From the NCBI RefSeq assembly GCF_001514125.1, contig NZ_KQ948552.1:62001-126000 (forward strand): a stretch of 64,000 nt of DNA, given 5' to 3'. The notes beneath the pieces were generated by a model. It was not told the origin of the DNA. It saw only the letters and a list, made by a program, of their open reading frames with translations, and did no database searches. How positions within the stretch are numbered: the first letter of the stretch is position 1; each line of letters starts with the position of its first letter. Source of the DNA: Streptomyces longwoodensis (GTDB taxonomy: Bacteria; Actinomycetota; Actinomycetes; Streptomycetales; Streptomycetaceae). The translations under genes and the position numbers were made by a program. Positions 33,774-41,550 of this stretch are shown piece by piece.

Positions 33774-34775
33774 ATGAGAATCAGCGTGGTGGACGTGGGA
33801 TCGAACGCGGTCCGGCTCGTGGTGGCCGACGCGGCGGGCGGGGTGCCGCTGCCCGTGCACACCGCCAAGTGGCGGCTCCGGCTCTCGGAGGCGGTCACCC
33901 CCGGGCTGCCGCTGCCGGAGGAGTCGGTGGAGCGGCTGGTCGAGGCGGTGGCCGCGGCGGACCGTACCGCCACCGAGTGGGGCGCCGCCGGTCCGCTCGC
34001 CTTCGCGACCGCGGTGGTGCGCGGCGCGCCCAACCGCCACGAGGTCCTGCGCGCCGTGCGCGAGCGCACCGGCGTCGCCCTGTGCACCCTGCCCGGCGAG
34101 GTGGAGGCCGAGCTGACCTTCCTCGGGGCACGGCGCTGGATGGGCTGGCGGTCGGGGCCGCTCGCCATGCTGGACATCGGCGGGGGCTCCTTCGAGGTGG
34201 CCTTCGGACGCGGCAGGCTGCCCGACTTCGTGGCCTCGCTGCCGCTGGGCGCGGGCCGGCTGACGCACGAGTTCCTCGCCCACCAGGACCCGCCCGGCCC
34301 CGAGGCCGTCAGGGCGCTGCGGCGCCGGGTCCGCCACCAGCTCAGGGACGCGGCGGCCCGCATCCGCTGGGAGGGGCCCCGTACCGCCGTGGCCACCTCG
34401 CGCACCTTCCAGCAGCTCGGCCGGCTGTGCGGGGCGGCGCCCGGGCGGCACGGGCCGTTCGTCGAGCGCACGCTGCGGCGCCGCGACCTGCGCACGGCGA
34501 TCGACCGGCTGGCACCGCTCACCGTGGCCGAGCGCGCCGAACTGCCCGGCATCTCGGCCCCGCGCGCCGCGCAGAGCCTGGCCGGCGCGGTGATCGGGCA
34601 CACCGCCATGAAGCTGACCGACCTGAAGTCGGTCACCGTGTGCCCGTGGGGCATCCGGGAGGGTGTGCTGCTGCGGCACATCGAGGACGGCCCGTCCTGG
34701 TGGGCGGAGATGATCCGGCGCTCGGACGGCGCGACGCCCGAGGAGCCCGTTCCCCTGCGCGTCGCCGGCAAGTGA
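33774..34775 (+). CDS. Ppx/GppA-family exopolyphosphatase-like protein
   Basis: 333-aa member of the sugar-kinase/actin-fold Ppx/GppA phosphatases, which hydrolyse polyphosphate or pppGpp. Phosphate-binding motifs are present: MRISVVDVGSNAVRLVVAD, FATAVVRGAPNRHEVL, and MLDIGGGSFEVAFG, ending with CPWGIREGVLLR. The length fits the short actinobacterial form. The ATG at 33774 gives the normal start; a ribosome site is weak and a GTG at 33750 would add eight residues. Divergent from the ATPase pseudogene. Confidence 0.9.
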   Translation: MRISVVDVGSNAVRLVVADAAGGVPLPVHTAKWRLRLSEAVTPGLPLPEESVERLVEAVAAADRTATEWGAAGPLAFATAVVRGAPNRHEVLRAVRERTGVALCTLPGEVEAELTFLGARRWMGWRSGPLAMLDIGGGSFEVAFGRGRLPDFVASLPLGAGRLTHEFLAHQDPPGPEAVRALRRRVRHQLRDAAARIRWEGPRTAVATSRTFQQLGRLCGAAPGRHGPFVERTLRRRDLRTAIDRLAPLTVAERAELPGISAPRAAQSLAGAVIGHTAMKLTDLKSVTVCPWGIREGVLLRHIEDGPSWWAEMIRRSDGATPEEPVPLRVAGK

Positions 34776-34866
34776 GCCGGGGACCGCCCCGGGGGTGCGC
34801 AGCACGACGCGGTGCGCACCGGGGTGGTGCGCACACGATCCGATGGACCTGACGAAGGGAGACCCC

Positions 34867-35070
34867 GTGTCCGACACCGACCGCGAGCAGTCCCGCGAGC
34901 CCGAGACCGTCGTCGAGGAGGTCATGCGGGAGGTCGAGGACGCCGAGACCCGCGTCACCGACCGCGACGACCGCCACGGCGCCCGCCGCGCCGGGGACGG
35001 CGACACCGGCGAGGCGGGCGAGGCGATCACCCCGAACACCCGGGCCCAGGAGGAGTCGCGGGGCGACTGA
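34867..35070 (+). CDS. Small acidic hypothetical protein
   Basis: 67-aa, highly charged, hydrophilic protein (SDTDREQSREPETVVEEVMREVEDAE...) ending QEESRGD. It has no hydrophobic core, membrane segment or cysteine and is likely disordered. The GTG at 34867 follows AAGGGAGA at 5 nt; an ATG at 34843 lacks such a site. It follows the Ppx/GppA gene on the same strand. Function unknown. Confidence 0.7.
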   Translation: MSDTDREQSREPETVVEEVMREVEDAETRVTDRDDRHGARRAGDGDTGEAGEAITPNTRAQEESRGD

Positions 35071-35160
35071 CGGGCAGGCCGGGGGTGCCCCTGCGCCCCC
35101 GGCTCACCGGTGTCCTGAGCGACAGGTGCGCTCCCGGGCCGTCGGGGGTACCCGCGCCCC

Positions 35161-36189
35161 ATGGCACACGATCATGCGGAACCGCGGCTCCCGGCCGCCC
35201 GGGGCCCCCTGTCGGCGGCCGTCCAGGAGTACCTGCTGGGCGCGGGCCCCCTGCCGGCCCCCGAGCAGGTCACGGACGCCGACCCCTACGGCGACGACCT
35301 CCAGCTCGCCCTGTACCTCTGCTACGAGCTGCACTACCGGGGATTCGCCGGGGTACCCGCCGACGCCGAGTGGGACCCCGACCTGCTGCGGGTGCGCGCC
35401 GCCCTGGAGGAGCGCTTCCTCGCCGCGCTGCGCGCCGACACCCGGGTCCCCGACACCGTGGACGAGGCCGTGGAGGCCCTGCTGGTCGAGCCCGTGGAGG
35501 GCAACGGCGTGAGCCACTTCCTGCGGGACGAGGGCGAGCTGTGGCAGCTGCGGGAGTACGCGGCGCAGCGCTCGGTGTACCACCTCAAGGAGGCCGACCC
35601 GCACGGGTGGGTGCTGCCGCGGCTGTGGGGCCGGGCCAAGGCCGCGATGGCCGCGGTCGAGTTCGACGAGTGGGGCGGGGGGCGCGCCGACCGCGTCCAC
35701 GCCCGGCTGTTCGCCGACCTGATGGCGGACCTGGACCTGGACACGGGCTACGGCCACTACCTGGACGACGTCTGCGCGGAGGCCCTGGCCACCGTGAACC
35801 TGATGTCCCTGTTCGGGCTGCACCGGTCGCTGCGGGGCGCACTGGTGGGCCACTTCGCGTCCGTGGAGATCACCTCCTCCCCCGGCTCGCGCCGGCTGGC
35901 CGAGGCACTGCGCCGCACCGGCGCCGGCCCGGCCGCCGTGCACTTCTACGACGAGCACGTCGAGGCCGACGCGGTGCACGAGCAGGTCGTGCGCAACGAG
36001 GTCATCGCCGGTCTGCTGGAGGCCGAGCCGCACCTCGCGGCGGACGTGGCCTTCGGCATCGCCGCCACCGACACGGTGGAGGACCGGCTCGCCACGCGGC
36101 TGCTCGCGGACTGGCGGGCGGGGCGTTCCTCCCTGCGCACGCCGCTGGATGCCCCGCACCATGCGCCTCAAACGTCCCATAGTTTCTGA
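35161..36189 (+). CDS. Heme-oxygenase-like iron-containing redox protein
   Basis: 342-aa all-helical protein of the iron-containing redox enzyme group (heme-oxygenase-like fold, Haem_oxygenas_2-like). Likely iron ligands lie in SVYHLKEADPHGW, AAVEFDEWGGGRADRVHARLF and HEQVVRNE, an arrangement like heme-oxygenase-like diiron oxidases, which carry out desaturation, N-oxygenation or C-C cleavage. The GLHRSLRGALVGHFASVEITSSPGSRRL stretch is highly patterned. The ATG at 35161 is chosen. It is first of three packed genes with a methyltransferase and a CDGSH iron-sulfur protein; its stop directly abuts the next ATG. Substrate unknown. Confidence 0.8.
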   Translation: MAHDHAEPRLPAARGPLSAAVQEYLLGAGPLPAPEQVTDADPYGDDLQLALYLCYELHYRGFAGVPADAEWDPDLLRVRAALEERFLAALRADTRVPDTVDEAVEALLVEPVEGNGVSHFLRDEGELWQLREYAAQRSVYHLKEADPHGWVLPRLWGRAKAAMAAVEFDEWGGGRADRVHARLFADLMADLDLDTGYGHYLDDVCAEALATVNLMSLFGLHRSLRGALVGHFASVEITSSPGSRRLAEALRRTGAGPAAVHFYDEHVEADAVHEQVVRNEVIAGLLEAEPHLAADVAFGIAATDTVEDRLATRLLADWRAGRSSLRTPLDAPHHAPQTSHSF

Positions 36190-36864
36190 ATGCCCGGGTA
36201 CTTGGTCGCCGTGAACCAGCTCGTGCTACCGGGCGTCTACGCCCCTCAGGAGGACACCGCCCTGCTGGTCGGGGCCCTGTCCGAGGAACCGCTCCCGCCG
36301 CACGCCGACGTCCTGGACGTGGGCACCGGCTCCGGAGCCCTGGCACTCGAGGCCGCCCGGCGCGGCCTGCGCGTCACCGCCGTCGACGTCTCCCGCCGGG
36401 CGGTCTGGGCCGCGCGGCTCAACGCCCGGCGCGCCGGGCTGTCCGTGCGGATCCTGCGCGGCAACCTCTTCGAACCGGTGCGCGGGCGCACCTTCGACCT
36501 CGTCCTGGCCAACCCGCCGTACGTCCCCGCCCCCGAGCGCGATGTGCCGCCGCGCGGGCGGGCCCGGGCATGGGACGCGGGGCAGGACGGGCGGCTGGTG
36601 CTGGACCACATCTGCCGCGAGGCACCGGGGATGCTGCGCCCCGGGGGCGTCCTGCTGCTGGTGCACTCCGCGCTCAGCGACCCGGAGCGCACCGTGACCT
36701 GTCTGCGCGAGCGCGGCCTGAAGGCCGCGGTGACCCTGCGCCACCACATCCCGTTCGGGCCGGTCATGCGCGAGCGGCAGCACTGGCTGAAGGCGCGGGG
36801 ACTGCTCGCCTCCGACGACAACAAGGAAGAGCTGGTGGTCGTCCGTGCCGAACGTCCCCTCTGA
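36190..36864 (+). CDS. HemK/MTQ2-like methyltransferase
   Basis: 224-aa SAM-dependent methyltransferase. Motif I is VLDVGTGSGALALEAARRG, motif II VTAVDVSRRAV, and the active-site motif is LANPPYVP, the NPPY signature of enzymes that methylate an amide nitrogen of glutamine, or an exocyclic nitrogen of a base. It lacks the N-terminal release-factor-binding domain of PrmC. The ATG at 36190 immediately follows the preceding stop; a GTG at 36211 is an alternative. Its last 20 bp overlap the CDGSH gene. The target is unknown; co-occurrence with two iron proteins suggests a small molecule or one of those proteins. Confidence 0.85.
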   Translation: MPGYLVAVNQLVLPGVYAPQEDTALLVGALSEEPLPPHADVLDVGTGSGALALEAARRGLRVTAVDVSRRAVWAARLNARRAGLSVRILRGNLFEPVRGRTFDLVLANPPYVPAPERDVPPRGRARAWDAGQDGRLVLDHICREAPGMLRPGGVLLLVHSALSDPERTVTCLRERGLKAAVTLRHHIPFGPVMRERQHWLKARGLLASDDNKEELVVVRAERPL

Positions 36865-37042
36865 CCGGCCGCGCCGGATCAGCGTCCAGCGTCAGGGACC
36901 GGTACTCGTCGAGGGCCCGGTCGAGATCGAGCTCGAGGACGGCACCACCGTGTCCTCGGACCGCTTCCGGGTCGCGCTGTGCACGTGCCGGCGCAGCCGC
37001 CGCTACCCGTGGTGCGACACCAGCCACCGCAAGCGCGGTTAG
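36845..37042 (+). CDS. CDGSH-type [2Fe-2S] protein
   Basis: 65-aa protein with the CDGSH cluster motif in the form C-x-C-x2-S-x3-P-x-C-D-x2-H (CTCRRSRRYPWCDTSH), giving the 3-Cys/1-His ligands of a redox-active, pH-labile [2Fe-2S] cluster. The N-terminal half is beta-rich (GPVLVEGPVEIELEDG). The GTG at 36845 lies within the methyltransferase gene. No transmembrane segment, unlike mitoNEET. A likely electron carrier for the upstream iron enzyme, by inference. Confidence 0.9.
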   Translation: MPNVPSDRPRRISVQRQGPVLVEGPVEIELEDGTTVSSDRFRVALCTCRRSRRYPWCDTSHRKRG

Positions 37043-37058
37043 GCCCGCACCCACGACC

Positions 37059-37111
37059 GCACGTGCGACGTCCCCGGCAGCTTCTCCTTCTGCCGGGGAC
37101 GTCGCACGTGC
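37059..37111 (+). terminator. 22-bp perfect stem-loop terminator
   Basis: Arms 37059-37080 and 37090-37111 pair perfectly over 22 bp around a pyrimidine loop CTTCTCCTT. It lies 17 bp past the CDGSH gene and 145 bp past the inhibitor gene on the other strand, so it may serve both directions. The length and perfection exceed every other hairpin in the window. Confidence 0.85.
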
Positions 37112-37256
37112 GCCGAAGATGACCCCAGGGGCCGGCGGGCGGCCCCACTCCGCCCTTCCGGCCCCTGGGCAACGAGATCGTCGCGGTTCCGTGGACGGGC
37201 TCGCACTCCCCAGTCACGAGCCCTCGCGGCGGCCACGGGTCCACACGATCCCGGTC

Positions 37257-37688
37257 CTAGAACGCGAAGACGCTGCTTCCGCCGGCGTTCTTCACGCATT
37301 CGTTGGCGAAGGTGCGCTCGTAGGAGAGGCGCTTGCCCTGCCAGACGCCGTCGACGGTGATGACCACCGGCGCGTACTGCTTGGTACACAGCGTGTCGGA
37401 CGACCCGGCGAGAGCGTCCAGGTCACCGCCGGCCGCCCGCAGTTCGGCGCAGGCACGGGCGGGCGCGGGGTGCGTGCCCGAGGCCGACGGCGCGCAGTTC
37501 AGTGTGACGGCCCGGGCCGGGCTCACCTGCGCCGCGCTCTCGCCGTGGCCCACGGTGAGCACCAGGGCCGACGGCGCGTAGAGGGAGGTGGGCGCCGACG
37601 GGGTGGCGACGGCGGGTCCGGCCAGGGGGGCGCAGACGGCGGTGGCCGTGAGGCCCAGGGTCGCTGCCCAGCGCGCGGTGGTCCGCAT
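37257..37688 (-). CDS. Streptomyces subtilisin inhibitor (SSI family), P1 lysine
   Basis: 143-aa secreted protease inhibitor. Signal peptide 1 to about 29, then the SSI fold with four cysteines (65, 80, 101, 131) for the two conserved disulfides, and the family signature [20 protein letters not shown] plus the C-terminus GSSVFAF. By alignment to SSI (reactive site Met73-Val74 after Cys71) the reactive bond is Lys103-Gln104 in CTKQYAP. A P1 lysine predicts inhibition of trypsin-like proteases as well as subtilisins, relevant to control of developmental proteases. The ATG at 37688 has GGAAGG 9 nt upstream; an ATG three codons earlier directly touches that site. Confidence 0.95.
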   Translation of the reverse strand: MRTTARWAATLGLTATAVCAPLAGPAVATPSAPTSLYAPSALVLTVGHGESAAQVSPARAVTLNCAPSASGTHPAPARACAELRAAGGDLDALAGSSDTLCTKQYAPVVITVDGVWQGKRLSYERTFANECVKNAGGSSVFAF

Positions 37689-38022
37689 TGTGTGCATCCT
37701 TCCGCTCGATTCGGGGGGTGCCGTCCAGCACCGGTGGGTGCCCGGAGCGGCGACCGCGAGTCTGCCGATTCCGCCGCCGAAACTCACATCGACCCCCCTC
37801 GTTTCAGTAACCTTGCGTATTGAATCAGTGGCGTGAAGTCACGGAATTCGAACGTGCCAACGCCGGAACGAGGCCTCACCCCGGTCTCCGGATCGGCCAG
37901 TTGGCTGGTTTACATGTGTTCGTTAATCGTCTTGAAACATTCCGCCCGGTGCCTGGTTCTGCTCTCGGCAGACCCTTTCCCGACCCCTTGCGTTCATGGA
38001 CCAGCGGAGTAATCGTCATTAC
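37689..38022. other. Divergent, AT-richer control region
   Basis: 334 bp without a gene between the divergent inhibitor and 38023 genes. Composition is clearly more AT-rich than average from 37795 to 38030 (for example GTATTGAATCAGTGG and GTTAATCGTCTTGAAAC), as expected for promoters. I see no convincing palindrome or paired -35/-10. Confidence 0.5.
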
Positions 38023-38598
38023 ATGATTACGAACGAGCAGCGAGAGACACTGCGCGGCTGGTTCGCCGGCCGCCTGCCCGACGACCTCTTCGAGGAGCTG
38101 ACCGACCTGACGGTCGACCGCGAGGAGATCACCGTCATCGGCCGCATCCCGGCGCCCCGGCTCGCCGAGGACGCCCCGGCCGCCGAGCGCACCGCCGCGG
38201 TCGAGGCCCGGATCGCCGAGTTCCGCGAACGCACCCGCCGGACCCGCATGGCCGTGGCCGCCGAGGCGGAGCACCGGTTCCGCCGCAAGGTGTCGTGGGG
38301 GGTGGTGTGCGGCGGGGAGCGCGCCCTCTTCACCCACGTGGCCGCCCCGGTGATGACCCGGCTGCGGCAGCCCGAGCGGCAGGTCCTGGACACCCTGATC
38401 GCCGGGGGCGTGGCCCGCAGCCGCAGCGACGCGCTCGCCTGGTGCGTCCGCCTGGTCCAGCGCCACACCGACGACTGGCTGACCGAGCTGAGCGCGTCCC
38501 TGGAGCACGTCCAGCGCGTCCGGGCCCGGGGACCGGACGCGGAGCAGACCGCAGACGAAGCAGACGAAGGCGAGGGCACGACGGACGCAGCCCCCTGA
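38023..38598 (+). CDS. Conserved Streptomyces protein of unknown function
   Basis: 191-aa soluble protein (MITNEQRETLRGWFAGRLP...). A charged helical N-terminal half (VDREEITVIGRI, ARIAEFRERTRRTRMAVAAEAEHRF) is followed by a block VMTRLRQPERQVLDTLIAGGVARSRSDALAWCVRLV that looks helical and could be a DNA- or protein-binding bundle. I recall similar proteins in other streptomycetes with no assigned function. The ATG at 38023 has no clear ribosome site and may be leaderless; an ATG at 37996 would add nine residues. Confidence 0.75.
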   Translation: MITNEQRETLRGWFAGRLPDDLFEELTDLTVDREEITVIGRIPAPRLAEDAPAAERTAAVEARIAEFRERTRRTRMAVAAEAEHRFRRKVSWGVVCGGERALFTHVAAPVMTRLRQPERQVLDTLIAGGVARSRSDALAWCVRLVQRHTDDWLTELSASLEHVQRVRARGPDAEQTADEADEGEGTTDAAP

Positions 38599-38666
38599 CC
38601 GACGGCCCGTACCCGCCGGTAGGGTCGGTCGCGGCGCAGACTCGACGACGAGGGGCGGGAGGCCGG

Positions 38667-39836
38667 ATGGCCAGGCACTGGGCGGACTTCCAGTACGAGA
38701 TCTACCTCAACGGGATGTCCGGGACGGTCCCCCGGCTGCCCACCGACCTGACCCGGCTGGAGGGACTGGCCGAGCACCGGCTCGGCCCCGGCCCGGTCGG
38801 CTACGTGGCGGGCAGTGCGGGCGACGGCAGCACGGCCCGCGCGAACCGGGCCGCCCTGGAGCGCCGGCGGATCGTGCCGCGCATGCTGCGGGACGTCCAC
38901 GAACGGGACCTGTCGGTGGAGGTGCTGGGCCGCCCGCTGCCCGCGCCGCTCGCCCTGGCCCCGGTCGGCGTGCTGTCGATCATGCACCCCGACGCCGAGC
39001 CGGCCGCCGCGCGGGCCGCCGCCGCGCACGGGGTGCCGTACGTGCTGTCCTCGGCGTCGAGCACGCCGATCGAGCAGGTCGCCGAGGCGATGGGCGACGC
39101 CGAGCGCTGGTTCCAGCTGTACTGGTCCAAGGACCGCGAGGTCACCCGCAGCTTCCTGGACCGGGCGAAGGCGGCCGGGTTCACGGTGCTGGTGGTCACG
39201 CTGGACACCCCGATGCTGGCGTGGCGGCCGCGCGACCTGGACCAGGCGTACCTGCCGTTCCTCCACGGGGTGGGGACGGCCAACTACTTCACCGACCCGG
39301 CGTTCCTCGCGGGGCTGGCCAAGCCGCCGCAGGAGGACCCGAACGCGGCCGTGCTGCGCTTCCTCGGCCTGTTCGCGGACCCGGGCAAGACCTGGCCGGA
39401 CCTAGCGTTCCTGCGGGAGCACTGGGACGGGCCGATCGTGCTGAAGGGGATCCTGCACCCGGACGACGCCCGGGAGGCGGCCGACGCCGGGATGGACGGC
39501 GTGGTGGTGTCCAACCACGGCGGCCGGCAGGTCGCCGGGTCGGTCGCGGCCGCCGACGCGCTGCCCGGGGTGGCGCGGGCCGTCGGCGACCGGCTGGCCG
39601 TGCTGTTCGACAGCGGGGTGCGCACCGGCGACGACGTGGTCAAGGCGCTCGCCCTGGGCGCCCGGGCCGTCCTGCTGGGCCGCCCGTACGTGTACGGGCT
39701 GGCCCTGGACGGACAACGGGGCGTGGACCACGTGATCCGCTGCCTGCTGGCGGAGCTGGACCTCACGCTGGCCCTGTCCGGACACGCCACCCCGTCGACC
39801 GTGGGCACGGCCGACCTGGCGGCGGACCCGGGGTGA
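38667..39836 (+). CDS. FMN-dependent alpha-hydroxy acid oxidase (lactate 2-monooxygenase-like)
   Basis: 389-aa TIM-barrel flavoenzyme oxidising 2-hydroxy acids such as lactate. Family marks are PLALAPVGVLSIMHPDAE, YVLSSASSTPIEQVA, WFQLYWSKDREV, FTVLVVTLDTP, the catalytic-base histidine in VVSNHGGRQVAGS, and FMN-phosphate binding in LFDSGVRTGDDVVKALALGARAVLLGRPY. The insertion after TPMLAW (FLHGVGTANYFTDP) resembles lactate 2-monooxygenase. The ATG at 38667 follows GGGAGG. Its last 16 bp lie in a duplicated segment shared with the next gene's 3' end. Confidence 0.9.
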   Translation: MARHWADFQYEIYLNGMSGTVPRLPTDLTRLEGLAEHRLGPGPVGYVAGSAGDGSTARANRAALERRRIVPRMLRDVHERDLSVEVLGRPLPAPLALAPVGVLSIMHPDAEPAAARAAAAHGVPYVLSSASSTPIEQVAEAMGDAERWFQLYWSKDREVTRSFLDRAKAAGFTVLVVTLDTPMLAWRPRDLDQAYLPFLHGVGTANYFTDPAFLAGLAKPPQEDPNAAVLRFLGLFADPGKTWPDLAFLREHWDGPIVLKGILHPDDAREAADAGMDGVVVSNHGGRQVAGSVAAADALPGVARAVGDRLAVLFDSGVRTGDDVVKALALGARAVLLGRPYVYGLALDGQRGVDHVIRCLLAELDLTLALSGHATPSTVGTADLAADPG

Positions 39837-39928
39837 CGGCCGCGGTCAGGCGTCGAGGCCGGTGCCGCTGACCGACGTCGAGCCGCGGCGCGCCGCCCCG
39901 ACGTCGGTCAGCCACCGCCGGCCGGCGT
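39821..39928. repeat. Partial duplicate of the sigma/ricin gene 3' end (copy A)
   Basis: 108 bp that align with 39946-40086 apart from a gap of about 33 bp and scattered substitutions. It starts in the last codons of the hydroxy acid oxidase gene and includes a non-functional copy of the C-terminal coding sequence of the gene at 39970. Confidence 0.8.
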
Positions 39929-39945
39929 CAGCGCGGCCGCCCGGG

Positions 39946-40086
39946 GGCGGACCCGGGTGACGGCCGCCGTCAGGCGTCGTGGCCGGGGGCGCGGGCCGGG
40001 CGGGCGGTCGGGCCCCCGGTGCCGCTGACCGACAGCGAGCCGCCGCGCGCCGCCCCCGCGTCGGTCTGCCAGCGCTGGCCCGGCGT
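39946..40086. repeat. Source or partner copy of the 3'-end duplication (copy B)
   Basis: Begins with the same GGCGGACCCGGG as copy A, carries the stop codon of the 39970 gene and extends through about 39 of its C-terminal codons. Relative to copy A it holds an extra C/G-rich run near 39982-40016. Confidence 0.8.
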
Positions 40087-41550
40087 GCCGTCGCGCACCG
40101 TGACCACCAGGTCGGCGCCGGCGTTCCGGCCGGCCGTGTCCAGGGCCAGGTCCTCGTCCCAGCGGGGGAGGAACTCGCCCTGCGCGGTCAGGTCGTAGCG
40201 GACGTCGTCGGTGCGCGCGTCGGTGCCCTCGGTGCACGCGCCGAGCAGCACGACGCCTGCGTCGGCGCGCGAGTCCACGCACAGGTGGGGCTCGGCGGCA
40301 CTGCGCAGCTGCCCGTCGTCCTCGTACCGCCAGCGCTGGGCCGGGTTGGCGGAGCAGGCGGCCAGGGAGAGCGGGGCGCCGTCGCGCGGGGTGCCCTGGA
40401 CGGCGAGGCAGAGGTCGGTGGCCGCGTTGCGCAGCCGGGTCTCCCCGGGCGCGGCGGGCAGCTCCGCGGAGCCGGGAACCGTACCGCCGCCGCTCGCGCT
40501 GGTGGAGGCCGCCGGGTCGGCGCCGCCGTCGTCGGACCACATGCCGGCGGCGAGCAGGGTGGTGAGCAGTCCGGCCGAGGCCAGACCGACGCCGGTGAGC
40601 AGGGTGCGCGACGAGCGGGCCGGCCCGGGCAGGCGGTCCAGCAGGCGCAGGGCGGCGCGGCGCGGGCGTCCGCCGCGGTGGCGGGCCGCGCCGCGCAGCC
40701 GCGCGGACTGCTGGCGGGAGCGGCCCGGCCGGGACTCGAGGTAGCGGCCGGCGCCCCAGCCGAGGACCGCCTCGGCGAGGAGCGCGCCGAGGCGTCCGTC
40801 GAAGTGGCCGAGCTGCTCGGCGGCGGCCCGGCAGTACCGGCAGGCGTCCAGGTGCCGGCGCACGTCGGGCAGGAGCTGGGCGCCGCGCCGCAGGGGGACG
40901 TCGAGGAGCCGGTTGTAGAAGCGGCAGTCCCTGCTGGGCGCGAGCTCGCGGTGGGCGCGGACCAGGCCCTCGCGGAGTTTGTCGCGGGCCTGGTCCAGGG
41001 CCGCGGCGGCGGTGTCGGCGTCCACGCCGAGCAGGGCGGCGGCCAGGCCCAGCGGCTCGGCCTCGACCTCCACGTGCCACAGCACGGCGCGGTCGACCGA
41101 GGGCAGGCCCTGGTAGGCGCGCTCAGCCAGGACCCGGTTCTCCGGGACGAGCGTCTTGGCCGCCCGCATCCCGCGCGCCCCGGACGGCTTGCCGAGGGCG
41201 GGCAGCACGCCCGATATCCGCCCGGTGCCGGACCAGAGCAGGACGGTGTCCCGCACGGTGACCAGCAGCCGGGGGCGCAGCGCGGTGCCCTGCTCGCCCA
41301 GCTTGAGCCGGTCGAAGACCTGGTGGAAGGCGGCCCCGGTGACCATGGCGGCGACGCTGCCGGAGGAGGCGAGGCAGATCACCGCGTAGTCGTGCACCGG
41401 CCGCCAGTGCCGGGCGATCAGCAGGGCGGTGGACTCGGCGACCTCCCCGTCCGGGCCGCCGCGCACTCCGGCGGCGAGCGACTCGTCGGACTCTCCGGAG
41501 TCCCCGCCGGGCGGCGGGTACGGGGGACGGGGAGGGCGGGGGGTGAGCAC
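39970..41550 (-). CDS. Sigma-like/ZAS zinc-finger/transmembrane/ricin-lectin fusion protein
   Basis: 526-aa membrane protein. Residues about 35-205 resemble a degenerate ECF sigma factor: a region-2-like part (LLIARHWRPVHDYAVICLA) and a region-4-like part (AYQGLPSVDRAVLWHVEVEAEPLGLAAALLGV). Next comes HLDACRYC at 233-240, the H-x3-C-x2-C motif of zinc-binding anti-sigma (ZAS) domains. A transmembrane helix follows at about 316-338, a short linker and an external ricin-type beta-trefoil (about 372-497, with QRWRYEDDGQL and GQRWQTD blocks). The GTG at 41550 has AAGGAA upstream. A paralogue with the same order lies at 49847-51748. Role in carbohydrate sensing is inferred. Confidence 0.8.
   Translation of the reverse strand: MLTPRPPRPPYPPPGGDSGESDESLAAGVRGGPDGEVAESTALLIARHWRPVHDYAVICLASSGSVAAMVTGAAFHQVFDRLKLGEQGTALRPRLLVTVRDTVLLWSGTGRISGVLPALGKPSGARGMRAAKTLVPENRVLAERAYQGLPSVDRAVLWHVEVEAEPLGLAAALLGVDADTAAAALDQARDKLREGLVRAHRELAPSRDCRFYNRLLDVPLRRGAQLLPDVRRHLDACRYCRAAAEQLGHFDGRLGALLAEAVLGWGAGRYLESRPGRSRQQSARLRGAARHRGGRPRRAALRLLDRLPGPARSSRTLLTGVGLASAGLLTTLLAAGMWSDDGGADPAASTSASGGGTVPGSAELPAAPGETRLRNAATDLCLAVQGTPRDGAPLSLAACSANPAQRWRYEDDGQLRSAAEPHLCVDSRADAGVVLLGACTEGTDARTDDVRYDLTAQGEFLPRWDEDLALDTAGRNAGADLVVTVRDGTPGQRWQTDAGAARGGSLSVSGTGGPTARPARAPGHDA

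Noticed and set aside
34776..34866. GGTGCGCA repeats before the small acidic protein
   Set aside because: Three short GC-rich repeats that pair with each other; too short and common in this composition to call an operator or terminator.
38295..38666. N-terminal extension of the hydroxy acid oxidase frame
   Set aside because: It overlaps the real gene at 38023-38598 and reads as nonsense; the ATG at 38667 has a proper ribosome site.
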